Shown: in pieces, positions 16,948 through 26,377 of the stretch
Position numbering within the stretch: the stretch's first letter is position 1
How the letters are laid out: each line of letters begins with the position of its first letter
Origin: Candidatus Latescibacterota bacterium
GTDB lineage: Bacteria; Latescibacterota; UBA2968; UBA8231
DNA: 64,000 bases
NCBI GenBank assembly: GCA_022826515.1
Contig: JAJDUT010000080.1
Span: 67,454 to 131,453 of the forward strand
Direction of reading: 5' to 3'
The notes under the pieces: generated by a model
Told to the model about the DNA's origin: nothing
The model's input: the letters and a program-made list of their open reading frames with translations, nothing else
Database searches by the model: none
Translations under genes and position numbers: made by a program

Positions 16948-17874
16948 ATGAAGCTGTTGACTAGTGACTCATTCGAGAAAGCAAGGACTTTCGTGATGGA
17001 GCAGGGCCGGGAATTAGAAAGACGGCTTCTATCTTATTATTTCGATGATGGAACTCCAGCCGCGGTCCTAAACGAACTTGCTAGCTATCAGAATCAGGAT
17101 GGCGGTTTCGGCAATGGCCTCGAACCCGATATCCAAATGCCCGATTCATCCGTTATCACGACGACCATTGCGCTGCGCATCCTCAGAGAGGTCAAAGCGA
17201 CTAGTGATGATGAGATCGTCCAGAAGGCAATCCAGTATTTGCTGGCCGCATACGATTCGACCCAGAGCAGATGGCCCATCGTCCCGCAAGCGGTGGATGA
17301 ATACCCCCATGCGCCGTGGTGGAATTTTGAGAATACGGCGGATACTTTTGGCAATTTCCTGGCCAACCCTCGTGCAGAAGTTGTGGGCTATCTACATGAA
17401 TATCACGAGTTGGCACCTACAGACCTGACTAAACAGCTCACGATAGAGGTCATAGAGCATATAAAGACATTACCAGATAAGATGGACATGTACGATTTTA
17501 TCTGCTGTGTTCATCTGGTTGAGACAGCTAACCTGCCCCAATCCGCGAAAGATACGTTGGCGGAAATAGTAATTCAGAGAGCGCACTCCGTCGTCGTTCA
17601 TACGCCGGAAGAATTGATGCAACCCTCTGCCAGACCGCTCTGGTTAGCTCATACGCCCACCTCGTTGCTGGCAGAGACATTGAAAAGCGAAGTAGATATG
17701 AATTTGGATTTTGATATTGAGCATCAAAATTCAGATGGCTCTTGGTCGCCTACTTGGACTTGGTATGGCCAGTATCCAGAATCTTGGGAGCAAGCCGAAC
17801 ACCATTGGAAGAGTTGTTTGACCGTTGAGATACTAAAAGCGTTAAAAGAATTTGGGCGGATTGAAGGTCTTTAG
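16948..17874 (+). CDS. Alpha/alpha-toroid protein, prenyltransferase/terpene-cyclase-like repeat
   Basis: A 308-residue, mostly helical protein. YQNQDGGFGNGLEPD (about 48-62) is a QW-type repeat of the squalene-cyclase/protein-prenyltransferase toroid fold, and a second copy is NSDGSWSPTWTWYG near the C-terminus. The catalytic DxDD of cyclases is not visible. Similar proteins are usually annotated only as prenyltransferase-like hypotheticals. GTAGGAG lies about 11 bp before the ATG. The 3' end is close to the PLP decarboxylase start (34 bp to ATG 17909). Confidence 0.6.
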   Translation: MKLLTSDSFEKARTFVMEQGRELERRLLSYYFDDGTPAAVLNELASYQNQDGGFGNGLEPDIQMPDSSVITTTIALRILREVKATSDDEIVQKAIQYLLAAYDSTQSRWPIVPQAVDEYPHAPWWNFENTADTFGNFLANPRAEVVGYLHEYHELAPTDLTKQLTIEVIEHIKTLPDKMDMYDFICCVHLVETANLPQSAKDTLAEIVIQRAHSVVVHTPEELMQPSARPLWLAHTPTSLLAETLKSEVDMNLDFDIEHQNSDGSWSPTWTWYGQYPESWEQAEHHWKSCLTVEILKALKEFGRIEGL

Positions 17875-17908
17875 GGTCGATACTGTCAATCTCACCTCAG
17901 ACCGTCTT

Positions 17909-19321
17909 ATGAAACGAGAAGACTACTTTCGCTGGGCTGAGCGAGCTGCCCAATGGGGTGCCGAATACCTGGACACGCTCGAAGAGCGGCCCGTGCGGGC
18001 GCAGACCGCACCGGGTGAGATCGCTGCTATGCTGCCGTTAGCGCCGCCGGAAGAGCCGGTAGATATGGAGACGATCTTCGCCGACTTTGAGCGCATCGTA
18101 CCCGACGGCATGACGCACTGGCAACACCGGCGTTTCTTTGCGTACTTCAGCGCCAATGCCGCGCCGGTTTCGATGATCGCCGAAAATTTGACGGCGGTCA
18201 TGGCGGCCCAGTGCATGCTCTGGCAGACCTCGCCTGCCGCTACGGAGATTGAGACCCGGATGGTCGATTGGATGCGCCAGGCGCTCGGGCTACCGGAAGG
18301 GTTTCAGGGGGTTATCCAAGAGTCGGCAACGTCGGCAAATGTCTGCGCCGTACTGACGATGCGCGAGCGCGCACTCGGCTGGCGCGGGATCGATTCTGGC
18401 ATGGTGGGAGAGCAACAGGTCCGGGTCTATGCCTCGCCGGAGACCCACTCGTCGGTTGACAAGGCGATCCGAATCGTCGGTATTGGCCAACAGCATCTCG
18501 TCAAAGTCCCGACCGATGGTTCCTGGGCGCTCGATCCAGAGGCGCTCCGCCGGGCGATCGACGCGGACCGCGCGGCGGGTTTCCTCCCGGCCGGTGTCGT
18601 CCTTTGTGTTGGGGGCACGTCGATTGGTGCATCCGACTGCGTGCGCCAGACCATTGAAGTGGCACGCGAGCACGATCTCTACGTCCACGTCGACGCTGCG
18701 TGGGCTGGTTCCGCGATGATCTGTCCCGAGCTACGGACGTTGTGGGAGGGCGTCGAGGGAGCCGACAGCATCGCCTTCAATCCCCACAAGTGGCTCGGGG
18801 CGCAGTTCGACTGCTCGATCCAGTTCCTTGCGGACCCGGAACCGCAGGTTCGCACCCTCGGCGTCCGTCCGGATTACCTGCAAACCCTCGGCCAAACCGA
18901 GATCACCAATTACAGCGAGTGGACGATCCCCTTGGGACGCCGATTCCGCGCTCTCAAGCTCTGGTTCCTGCTGCGCGCGCACGGCCTTGAAGACCTCCGC
19001 CAGCGCATCCGGAACCACATTGCCTGGGCTGAGGAGGCCGCCGCGGCGATTGCATCGCTGGACGGCTTTCGCCTGACGACGGATTGCCATCTTTCGCTCT
19101 TCACGTTCCAGTATGCCCCCGATGGCGAGAATGCCGACGACGCCACCGAGCGCCTGCTGCGCGCGGTCAACGACGACGGCCGGATCTACCTGACGCAGAC
19201 AATCCACGAAGGACAGTTCGTCATCCGCTTCCAGGTCGGACAGTTCGACTGTAGAAGGGAAGACGTGCTTATGGCGGTCGATGTGCTGCGGGAACTAGCC
19301 CACGCGGTCCAATTGGAATAA
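17909..19321 (+). CDS. PLP-dependent aromatic-L-amino-acid decarboxylase family protein
   Basis: A 470-residue group II decarboxylase. The PLP lysine is Lys294 in FNPHKWLG, the ring-nitrogen Asp262 is in HVDAAWAG and the stacking His180 is in SPETHSSVDKA. Known relatives decarboxylate tryptophan, tyrosine, phenylalanine or DOPA; the N-terminal MKREDYFRWAERAAQW is typical of bacterial members. I chose ATG 17909; an in-frame TTG at 17852 overlapping the previous gene is the alternative. Its GC-rich codon use differs from the preceding toroid gene, so it may be core rather than accessory. Confidence 0.9.
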   Translation: MKREDYFRWAERAAQWGAEYLDTLEERPVRAQTAPGEIAAMLPLAPPEEPVDMETIFADFERIVPDGMTHWQHRRFFAYFSANAAPVSMIAENLTAVMAAQCMLWQTSPAATEIETRMVDWMRQALGLPEGFQGVIQESATSANVCAVLTMRERALGWRGIDSGMVGEQQVRVYASPETHSSVDKAIRIVGIGQQHLVKVPTDGSWALDPEALRRAIDADRAAGFLPAGVVLCVGGTSIGASDCVRQTIEVAREHDLYVHVDAAWAGSAMICPELRTLWEGVEGADSIAFNPHKWLGAQFDCSIQFLADPEPQVRTLGVRPDYLQTLGQTEITNYSEWTIPLGRRFRALKLWFLLRAHGLEDLRQRIRNHIAWAEEAAAAIASLDGFRLTTDCHLSLFTFQYAPDGENADDATERLLRAVNDDGRIYLTQTIHEGQFVIRFQVGQFDCRREDVLMAVDVLRELAHAVQLE

Positions 19322-19335
19322 CATGACAGGAATAG

Positions 19336-19473
19336 ATGCATCTTGATCGGCTACCCGACTTTTTATGGCCTGATCAGAAAGCACTATTGGAGCGTCATCA
19401 AGAGGATATTGCTCGCGAGATTAAAGCGATATCTGACGTGAATGAAAGAAAATCTACATCTCTAACAGAGTAG
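19336..19473 (+). CDS. Small ORF of 45 codons, unknown function
   Basis: ATG 19336 is preceded by AGGAATAG. The charged 45-residue product (starts MHLDRLPDFLWPDQKALLER) ends at TAG 19471-19473, inside GAGTAGGAGAAG, which then serves as the ribosome-binding site of the next short frame. It contains the TATCTGACGTGAA element as coding sequence. No homology is recognised. It may be a genuine small protein or a remnant. Confidence 0.35.
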   Translation: MHLDRLPDFLWPDQKALLERHQEDIAREIKAISDVNERKSTSLTE

Positions 19474-19489
19474 GAGAAGCCAACCTCAA

Positions 19490-19549
19490 TGGAGAAGCTG
19501 ACTCTCTTGTATCGGGACAAATGGATTGAGCGTACCCATGTTTTCTAGT
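19490..19549 (+). other. 19-codon ORF overlapping the GH99-like gene start
   Basis: GTAGGAGAAG lies about 10 bp before ATG 19490, which opens MEKLTLLYRDKWIERTHVF and stops at 19547-19549, 12 bp inside the lipoprotein gene. The RDKWIER wording resembles the N-terminus of secreted glycoside-hydrolase-like proteins, so this may be the stub of a deleted gene, or a leader peptide. Confidence 0.3.
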
Positions 19550-20680
19550 AGGCTACTTCCTCTGATTGTTTTATGCAGCGTCTTCCTCGTGTTTCCCAGC
19601 GCATGTAACGGCGAAGATCCTATGAGTAGTCCAGATAAGGACCAAGTGGATTCACCCTATACCGTAGGCGTCTATTATTACCCTTGGTACAGCGGCGATT
19701 TTCACGGTGGCCGCTATATGCGCAAAGAGTTGATACCGCCGCAGTTGCCGATGCTGGGCGAGTACGACGACCGCAATCCCTCGGTGATCGCCCAACATCT
19801 CAAGTGGAGCCGACAGGCCAATATATCGCTGTGGGTAGCGAGTTGGTGGGGTCCCAATTCTCGCGAAGATCAGACGCTGCTACAGCGCATTCTGCCGCAC
19901 GATGAATTAGGTGAGATGCAGATTGCGCTGTTTTATGAGACTACCGGGCGCACAAGGGAGTTTTCAGCGTTCGACAATGTCGCACCGGACATCGCCTATA
20001 TTGCCGAACGCTATTTCGACCATCCCAACTATCTGCGGATCGATGGACGTCCGGTGCTCTTTATCTATTTGACACGGGTACTCTCGCACAATGGGACGCT
20101 GGCCGAGGTGGTGGAGGCGATGCGTGCAACGGCTAGAGAGGCGGGACACGATATATATCTCGTCGGCGATGAGGTTTTTGGACAACCGCCGCCGTCTTCT
20201 GAGGCTATTGGGCTACTGGATGCTGTGACGAATTACGACGTGTACGGCAGCATGGGAGCGAAGGGTTATGCCGGACAGGCGGCAGTGGATCGGTATTATG
20301 CAGCGCAGGCGGGTTGGCGAGAGTTGGCTCATGCTGAAGGGGCCGCGTTTATACCCGCTACGACGCCGGGATTTAACGACAAAGGTGTGCGCGATGGACA
20401 TGCGGCGGTCTCGCGGAAGTTGAGTGAAGAAGCCGAATTTGGATCGCTATTTCGGGCGATGCTGGCGCAGGCTGTAGAGTACACGGATGAATCAACGGGG
20501 CGAATGCTGATGGTTACTTCGTGGAATGAGTGGCATGAGGATACGCAGATTGAGCCGGTTGCAGAGGGGGAAGTGACTCGGTTGGATGGCAGCGAGACGG
20601 GAGAGGCGTTTAGTGAAGGATTGGATTATGAGGGATATGGGGAGCGGTATTTGGATATATTAAGGGAGGGGACGGAGTAG
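19538..20680 (+). CDS. GH99-like glycoside hydrolase lipoprotein
   Basis: A 380-residue protein with a lipoprotein signal (hydrophobic LLPLIVLCSVFLVFPSAC, lipidation Cys in PSAC), so it is probably membrane-anchored. VGVYYYPWYSGDFHGG, LWVASWWGP, LRIDGRPVLFIYLTR and the C-terminal TSWNEWHEDTQIEP are hallmarks of the GH99/WbsX group, which includes endo-alpha-mannanases. The acidic residues of NEWHEDTQIEP are the probable active-site end. The start is uncertain by a few codons; ATG 19538 gives the best signal peptide. The substrate is likely a mannan- or mannose-containing glycan. Confidence 0.82.
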   Translation: MFSSRLLPLIVLCSVFLVFPSACNGEDPMSSPDKDQVDSPYTVGVYYYPWYSGDFHGGRYMRKELIPPQLPMLGEYDDRNPSVIAQHLKWSRQANISLWVASWWGPNSREDQTLLQRILPHDELGEMQIALFYETTGRTREFSAFDNVAPDIAYIAERYFDHPNYLRIDGRPVLFIYLTRVLSHNGTLAEVVEAMRATAREAGHDIYLVGDEVFGQPPPSSEAIGLLDAVTNYDVYGSMGAKGYAGQAAVDRYYAAQAGWRELAHAEGAAFIPATTPGFNDKGVRDGHAAVSRKLSEEAEFGSLFRAMLAQAVEYTDESTGRMLMVTSWNEWHEDTQIEPVAEGEVTRLDGSETGEAFSEGLDYEGYGERYLDILREGTE

Positions 20681-20711
20681 ATATGGACCACCGATGCCAT
20701 ATTGAAATCCT

Positions 20712-21287
20712 ATGGATACCAATCGCGAACTAGGGAAAATCATCCTCATCAACGGCGCGTCGAGTTCGGGGAAGTCAACGCTTGCACGCCAGCTACAGCA
20801 GACGCTACCAATTCCATTCTGGCACTTTTCGTTTGATCATCTCCGCGATTCCAATGCCCTGCCGATGGCACGCGTTCGCAGCGGTGAATTTGATTGGTCC
20901 GCTATGAGGCCTGCCGTCTTCGATGGGTTTCATCGGTGTTTGCCAGTTTTAGCTGAGGCGGGCAACAATCTCATCGTCGATCACATTATTGAAAATGAAA
21001 TGTGGATGTCGGATTTGGTGAAATTACTCACCGGCTTGGACGTATTTTTTGTCGGAGTGCATTGTCCGCTTCCCGAGCTTGAGCGCAGAGAGCGCGAAAG
21101 AGGCAACCGGCAAATTGGGGAGGCACGAACGGACTATCAAGTAGTACACGGTTTCGCTGAATACGATCTGGAAATTGACTCGATGCAGCCGTGCCAGACC
21201 AATGTGAACACGCTAATCGATGCTTGGGAATCCCGCCAACCTCCTAGCGCATTTGAGCGAATGGCTGCGAGAAAAGGCACTAAATGA
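20712..21287 (+). CDS. Chloramphenicol phosphotransferase-like kinase
   Basis: A 191-residue P-loop kinase of the CPT family. Walker A is GASSSGKS (15-22), followed by the substrate region FDGFHRCLP and the family-specific VGVHCPLPELERRERERGN. Chloramphenicol phosphotransferase inactivates the antibiotic by 3'-O-phosphorylation, but most environmental relatives have unknown substrates. Its TGA overlaps the ATG of the ceramidase-like gene (ATGA), indicating translational coupling, which is an unusual pairing. Confidence 0.85.
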   Translation: MDTNRELGKIILINGASSSGKSTLARQLQQTLPIPFWHFSFDHLRDSNALPMARVRSGEFDWSAMRPAVFDGFHRCLPVLAEAGNNLIVDHIIENEMWMSDLVKLLTGLDVFFVGVHCPLPELERRERERGNRQIGEARTDYQVVHGFAEYDLEIDSMQPCQTNVNTLIDAWESRQPPSAFERMAARKGTK

Positions 21288-22057
21288 AACGCAACCACCG
21301 CCTCCGGATTCTCGCCTACCTGACTATCACCTTCTGGGCGGTCATTTTCCTGCAGGCACCCATTCCGCAAGACCCGGCCTATCACCAGTTTGCCGATCAG
21401 CGCACCCTGTTGGGCATCCCCCATTGCCTGGACGTGATCTCCAACCTGCCCTTTCTGTTGGTGGGGCTGTGGGGATTCAGCGTCGTGTTCCGTCTTGCCA
21501 CAGATCCCGAGCAGCAGGCATTCGTGCGCCCGGCCGATTCGCTGGCGTATCAGATTCTTTTCCTCGCGGTGGCGCTGGTCGGCCTCGGCTCCACCTACTA
21601 CCACTTGGCTCCTAGCAACGAAACGCTTCTGTGGGATCGCCTGCCGATGAGCATTGCCTTTATGGCGTTTCTCGCGACGGCGATTACCGAGCGCTTGGAC
21701 CGGCGCGCTGGCATTATCACCTTGCTGCCGCTGATCGCCTTCGGCGTTTTCAGCGTGTTGTACTGGCATTATACCGAGCAGGCCGGGGCTGGTGATCTCC
21801 GTTATTACATCGTCGCCCAAGCCTACCCGATTCTGTTCGTGCCTCTCATGGTTCGCCTGCTGCCGTCGCCGTACACGCGCGGGTCTGACCTCTACATCGC
21901 TGTCCTGTTTTATCTGCTTGCGAAGGTCGCCGAGGTATTTGACCAAGCCCTGTACGCGGTTGGGGGAGTCATCAGCGGTCATACTTGCAAGCATTTGTTC
22001 GCTGCCTTGGGAGCCTATTGGGTGTTGCGGATGATTCGGCTACGGCGGCTACACTGA
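21284..22057 (+). CDS. Alkaline ceramidase-like (CREST superfamily) membrane protein
   Basis: A 257-residue protein with about seven transmembrane segments. The motifs are those of the ceramidase/CREST hydrolases: YHQFADQRTLLGIPHCLDVISN, VGLGSTYYHLAPSN with a zinc-ligand His, LLWDRLPMSIAFM and the C-terminal SGHTCKHLFAALGAYW with the remaining His ligands. It would be a membrane-embedded zinc amidase acting on ceramide-like or other lipid amides. Start ATG 21284 overlaps the upstream kinase stop by 4 bp. Confidence 0.82.
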   Translation: MKRNHRLRILAYLTITFWAVIFLQAPIPQDPAYHQFADQRTLLGIPHCLDVISNLPFLLVGLWGFSVVFRLATDPEQQAFVRPADSLAYQILFLAVALVGLGSTYYHLAPSNETLLWDRLPMSIAFMAFLATAITERLDRRAGIITLLPLIAFGVFSVLYWHYTEQAGAGDLRYYIVAQAYPILFVPLMVRLLPSPYTRGSDLYIAVLFYLLAKVAEVFDQALYAVGGVISGHTCKHLFAALGAYWVLRMIRLRRLH

Positions 22058-22080
22058 TTGATTAATTTGTCAAGGATACT

Positions 22081-23172
22081 ATGGAAACTATTCGCCCCAT
22101 CCGCGAGTCGGAACTCGACGAACTCATCGACCTGCTCTGCGCCGTGCACAACCCCGAGGGCCACGAGCGCTACCGAGGCTATATGGAAGGCGATCCGACT
22201 TGGTGCCCGTCGCAGACGCCGGTCATCGTCGTCGAAGGCCGCATTGTATCGACGCTGCGCATCTGGGACCGGTGGGTCCACCTCGGTGCCACGCCCGTCC
22301 GCATGGGTGGCATCGGCGGCGTCACCACGCATCCCGACTACCGAGGTCGCGGCATAGCGACGCGGCTCATGGAGCATGCGGCCGAGTACATGCGCGACGA
22401 TGGCTACGACTTAGGTCTGCTGTTCACGATGATTCCGGCGGGCTTCTACCGGCGTCTCGGCTGGAATTGTGTGCCGCTTAGGGGATTTCACGCTAGGCTG
22501 AGTCGTCCTCCGCAGCCGGAGCGGTCCGCGCTTGAGGTGTTGCCGTTTGACGAGAGCCGCGACTTGGAGGAGACGGTAGCGCTTTACCAACGCTACAACG
22601 CTGGTCGCAGCGGCAGCCTGTTGCGTCCGCGTCCGTATTGGGACTACGCCCCCTCCCGCGTGCGGGGTGTGCTGCCCACCGCCGTCGTTCGCGGTCCGTC
22701 GGGACTCAGCGGGTATATCAACTGGGAGAGCGATGACGACGGCGTTGAGGTGTATGAAGTTGCTTACGAGAGCGGACCGGACCTTGATGCCCTCGTGCGG
22801 TACCTGCTCGACGAGTGTGCGGCGGCTGGGGTGACGGAGATCCACGGTGAGATCCCCTACACCCACCCTTTTGTCGATGCCCTAGTTGCTACTGCTGACG
22901 CCGATCTGGAGCTCACGGGCGATAGCTCGATGATGGCCCTCCCTTTCGACCTCGGTGCGCTGATCGCCAAGGCTGTACCCGAAGCGGTGGAGTCGGTCCG
23001 CGAACTGCCGGACGATCTGATGTGTCGGCTCCTGTTTGGCGAGTCCTCTGGCCGTGACTTGGAACCCGTTCTCCGCGCTCGTGGGATCTCGCTGGAGGCT
23101 GGGGAAGTTCGTCAACTTGAGGAGTGGTTTCCGCGCCGCGAGGTCATCTTCTGGGAGCCCGACCACTTCTGA
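22081..23172 (+). CDS. Eis-like GNAT N-acetyltransferase
   Basis: A 363-residue protein with an N-terminal GNAT domain (GGIGGVTTHPDYRGRGIATRLM is the acetyl-CoA loop, and IPAGFYRRLGWNCVP the end of the fold), a second GNAT-like half and a C-terminal sterol-carrier-like tail, the layout of Eis-type acetyltransferases. Some relatives acetylate aminoglycosides, but that cannot be claimed here. The TGA stop overlaps the next gene's ATG (TGATG), so they are coupled. Confidence 0.83.
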   Translation: METIRPIRESELDELIDLLCAVHNPEGHERYRGYMEGDPTWCPSQTPVIVVEGRIVSTLRIWDRWVHLGATPVRMGGIGGVTTHPDYRGRGIATRLMEHAAEYMRDDGYDLGLLFTMIPAGFYRRLGWNCVPLRGFHARLSRPPQPERSALEVLPFDESRDLEETVALYQRYNAGRSGSLLRPRPYWDYAPSRVRGVLPTAVVRGPSGLSGYINWESDDDGVEVYEVAYESGPDLDALVRYLLDECAAAGVTEIHGEIPYTHPFVDALVATADADLELTGDSSMMALPFDLGALIAKAVPEAVESVRELPDDLMCRLLFGESSGRDLEPVLRARGISLEAGEVRQLEEWFPRREVIFWEPDHF

Positions 23173-25682
23173 TGCCCGCACGTCCGGCCAACTCGCCGAA
23201 ACAGGCCCCGCTCCCGGTCATCCGCCAAGAGCGGCCCCGACTGCTGCGGCCCTTCGACGATCCCCACTTCCGCTTTGAGCCGCCGACCGATCCCGTGCGT
23301 CGGCGCATCCTCGCCAATCTTCTAGACGACTGTGAGTTGTATGCTGGACAGCGGCCGTGGACGCGGATTCCGCGGCGGCCGGACAGTCTTCACCCGTACC
23401 ACCAGCTCTATTTGACTTTTTACACCGCCATGCAGGCCACGGCTTTGATCGAAAACTACGCCTTTGCTTGGCGGTTGACCGGCGATCGGCGCTGGCTCGA
23501 CCGGACCCGCGCTTGGCTGCGGGCGGCGGCTGGTTGGGACCACGACGACCGAGTGGAGGAACATTTCTACACGGCAAATCGCTACATGCAGGCTTTTGCT
23601 TTGGCCCTCGACCTGCTGGACGGAGAGTTGACGGCCAATGAGAAGCGTCAGGTCCGCGTCTGTCTCGTGCGGCAGTTGGAGCGCTGGTGGCCGGATGTGG
23701 AGGAGCAACGCCACTCGGAGGAAGGTGGGCACCACGCCGTTGTCGATAATGGGCACTTTGGCGTGGCCGCTCTGCACCTGCTGGGTGAGCACCCCAAGGC
23801 GGAGGTATGGGTACAGGCGGTCATCGATCGCTTCCGCGCCGCCATCCTGCCCCACGGCTGCGGCCCCGCTGGCGAGCCAGTGGACGGCCCTTCTTTCTGG
23901 CCTTGGGAGAATCTCTGGCTGCTGCAGTTTGCCGACGCGCTGTGCAATGTCACTGGCATTGATCTCGGCCGCGAGGTTCCAACCCGGCTACGGCGGTCGC
24001 TGACTTGGTTCCGTGCCCATTGGGCAGCGCCGCGCAAAATTCCCGACCTGCTCTACTACCCTGCCAACGCCAATGTGCTCGGCACCCAAATCAACGCTTG
24101 CTCTCCCGCTCTCCTGCGGCTGGCCCAAGAGGCTGGCGACGAGATGCTGCGCGATGCCGCTCTCGCCGACCCGCGCCTGGGCCGGATCTACCGCTTCGGT
24201 GGTGGCGTCAAAGGCTCGACCGCGGAGTGCATGATCTCCTACGGGCCCTACGCCTACTGCTTTTACGATCCCGACTTCCGGGCGGCCAAGCAACGCCGGC
24301 CGGCTCCGCTGTCACGTCGTTTTGCGGCGCGCGGCGGTCGTTCTGCTGTGATGCGCACTAGCCACGGACCCGACGCGGCGATCCTTTGCGTTAGTGGGTA
24401 CGACGGCGATGTGGCCCACGGCTTTATGAACTTGCATGTGCAGTGGGGGGGGCATCCTGTGCTGCGCGCGATCAGTGCGGCCGAGGCCCAGCCGGTGAGT
24501 TGCGGTAGCTTGCCTTGCGTGGGCGGCCAGAACGAGACCGTCGCTGTGCCGGGTGGTCTGGAGAGCACGCAGGACTGGCAGCGGCTGCGCGTCTCTGCCC
24601 GGCGCACCGAGCAAGAATACTGGCTGTTGACCGGGGAGCACCCGGTTGTTCTCGTGGCGTTGCGACGTCGGTCGCGCGGTCTTCAACTCGTTGATGGCAT
24701 CGTCCGGCTGAGCGGGGGCGACGCCTTGCAGTACGAGGCCCGGCCTTGGTTCTGTCCCAATGGAGGACGTCTGCGCTTGCGCTTCCGATTGCGGGGGGAC
24801 GAAGGTGGCCCTCGGGTGTTGTTCAATACGGGGAACGGCGTCGGTGGGATCGGTGGGACGAGAGTTAATACCTTTGCCCTCGTCGTCGAGGCGGACGGTA
24901 GGATGCGCTTCAGCGTGCAGAGTCAGAACGGCCACGAAGTTACCATGTGTGCATCGAGTAGAGTGGACGTTGGAGTTTGGCACGAGGTCGAGATTGGGTG
25001 GGGTGGATTCAACCGGCGTGCGGGTAGGCCGTGGATGGAGGTCGCTGTCGATGGTGAGGCTCGGCGTATCGACGATCCGGCTACCTTCGGCGAGGTGGGC
25101 CGCGACTCGCAGGGACTCGACTCGCGGGAGGAACCGCGCACCTTTTACGTGTGGCCTCACTCCACTCTCGCCTTTGGCGGTGCCGTGCAGACGCCCGGCG
25201 TCTCCCCGAACTGCGATATAGCTCTCATTGACCTCCGCTGTCCGGGCCGTCGGCGGCTGACCGTGGATCCTGCTAGGGGCCTGGGACCGGAGATGGGTGG
25301 TGGTGAGTTGGCTTATAAGCTGAATCCGGTGGATCTGCGCGGTCTGAGTAGGAGTCGCGCCCGTCTTGGCGCTGGGCCGCGCGTGGTGGAGGTGATGACG
25401 GCGTTCGGAAAGAATCTTCGCCTGCGGACGGAGGAGGTGCCCTTCGCGCCTTCTGGACTGGCTGCCGGTAGCCTCGTCAGTTTTCTTCCGGGTGCTGCTG
25501 AGGCGTCAATGCGTATAGTGGCGGGCACGGATGACGACGTTCTCGTCCTCGCCTTTTGCAGTCGTTCGGCGAAGGCTCGGGTCGCACGGGAGGGCGATCG
25601 GTTCTGGCTGCGTGCTGGCGACCGGGAGTTTTCCTTCGACGTGTCTCGTCGGGGCGGTGCCATTCTGCGCCCCTTCCGCTAA
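23172..25682 (+). CDS. Heparinase II/III-like polysaccharide lyase-type protein with LamG-like domain
   Basis: An 836-residue protein. Residues about 60-370 form an alpha/alpha-toroid (HPYHQLYLTFYTAMQATAL, ALALDLLDGELTANEKRQ, HHAVVDNGHFG, SYGPYAYCFYDPDF) like heparinase II/III and DUF4962 proteins. The middle is a beta-sandwich. RLRLRFRLRGDEGGPRVLFN and GVWHEVEIGWGG with MEVAVDGE look like a laminin-G/concanavalin insert. No signal peptide is seen at this start (ATG 23172, overlapping the upstream stop). It may degrade a uronic-acid polysaccharide. Catalytic residues could not be pinned down. Confidence 0.65.
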   Translation: MPARPANSPKQAPLPVIRQERPRLLRPFDDPHFRFEPPTDPVRRRILANLLDDCELYAGQRPWTRIPRRPDSLHPYHQLYLTFYTAMQATALIENYAFAWRLTGDRRWLDRTRAWLRAAAGWDHDDRVEEHFYTANRYMQAFALALDLLDGELTANEKRQVRVCLVRQLERWWPDVEEQRHSEEGGHHAVVDNGHFGVAALHLLGEHPKAEVWVQAVIDRFRAAILPHGCGPAGEPVDGPSFWPWENLWLLQFADALCNVTGIDLGREVPTRLRRSLTWFRAHWAAPRKIPDLLYYPANANVLGTQINACSPALLRLAQEAGDEMLRDAALADPRLGRIYRFGGGVKGSTAECMISYGPYAYCFYDPDFRAAKQRRPAPLSRRFAARGGRSAVMRTSHGPDAAILCVSGYDGDVAHGFMNLHVQWGGHPVLRAISAAEAQPVSCGSLPCVGGQNETVAVPGGLESTQDWQRLRVSARRTEQEYWLLTGEHPVVLVALRRRSRGLQLVDGIVRLSGGDALQYEARPWFCPNGGRLRLRFRLRGDEGGPRVLFNTGNGVGGIGGTRVNTFALVVEADGRMRFSVQSQNGHEVTMCASSRVDVGVWHEVEIGWGGFNRRAGRPWMEVAVDGEARRIDDPATFGEVGRDSQGLDSREEPRTFYVWPHSTLAFGGAVQTPGVSPNCDIALIDLRCPGRRRLTVDPARGLGPEMGGGELAYKLNPVDLRGLSRSRARLGAGPRVVEVMTAFGKNLRLRTEEVPFAPSGLAAGSLVSFLPGAAEASMRIVAGTDDDVLVLAFCSRSAKARVAREGDRFWLRAGDREFSFDVSRRGGAILRPFR

Positions 25683-26365
25683 TGCGTCAAACGCAGCATT
25701 TGCGAATCGCCAGACCGAAATTCGAAAGACAGTGGAACAAGCTCAACGCGTGTTGACGCTCGCAGTGCCTGAATGGTGTCCTCCAAATGCGCGGAAGGGT
25801 TGCCATCCATGTCGAGCAATGGAAATACGCGAACCTCTCTGCCTACGCGAAGCAATTCCCGTAGGAAAGAGAGGTGGGTTTCTGCGTCGAATTCGGCAGA
25901 GTAGAGAAATAGTAGATGAGAACAAAGTACAAGATCGAAAGATTGCGACAGGAAAGGCAATTCCGGTAGGCAGGCAGATACGTAGCGGCCCCTCCGAGTC
26001 GCCGACTGAAAATCGGCAATGAAGGCAGTGAGGACGTCGCGTCGGCATTGGACGACATCTTCCGGGCTACCATAGTAATCCCACTTGAACCTGTCCCGCG
26101 CCTTCTGCATTCCCGTGAGCATCTGTGCCGCTGTGAGATCGAAGTCGGCTAGGAAATCCCTGGTAGAGAACCGATACATGGGGTCAGCGGCGACGACGTA
26201 TCGTCCATTTCTACTCCATTCCGCAGCGAACGACGACGGTCCACCCCCGCAGTCCAATATGCGCGCAGATGGCGGAACGTCAGATAATGCGAAGAACGCT
26301 TCGTATTCGGCGGCGCTACGGCCCCACGGGGGGACGGCTCCGCCAAAATCAAAATCGTTTGACAT
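25679..26365 (-). CDS. SAM-dependent methyltransferase-like protein
   Basis: A 228-residue Rossmann-fold protein with a class I methyltransferase motif I, ARILDCGGGPSSFAAE (Cys replacing the usual Gly), then VVAADPMYRF for the motif II acidic strand and LPFLSQSFDLVLCSHLLFLY for motifs IV and post-IV. Residues after 180 complete the sheet. The substrate is unknown. Its last 4 bp overlap the 3' end of the convergent heparinase-like gene, and 12 bp separate its start from the TlpA-DUF3738 fusion upstream. Confidence 0.75.
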   Translation of the reverse strand: MSNDFDFGGAVPPWGRSAAEYEAFFALSDVPPSARILDCGGGPSSFAAEWSRNGRYVVAADPMYRFSTRDFLADFDLTAAQMLTGMQKARDRFKWDYYGSPEDVVQCRRDVLTAFIADFQSATRRGRYVSACLPELPFLSQSFDLVLCSHLLFLYSAEFDAETHLSFLRELLRVGREVRVFPLLDMDGNPSAHLEDTIQALRASTRVELVPLSFEFRSGDSQMLRLTH

Positions 26366-26377
26366 GAGTTCTACTGG

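Noticed and set aside
20712..23172. An antibiotic-resistance island (CPT-like kinase, Eis-like acetyltransferase)
   Set aside because: Both families are mostly non-resistance enzymes in environmental bacteria, the genes are coupled to ceramidase- and heparinase-like genes, and no mobile element is adjacent.
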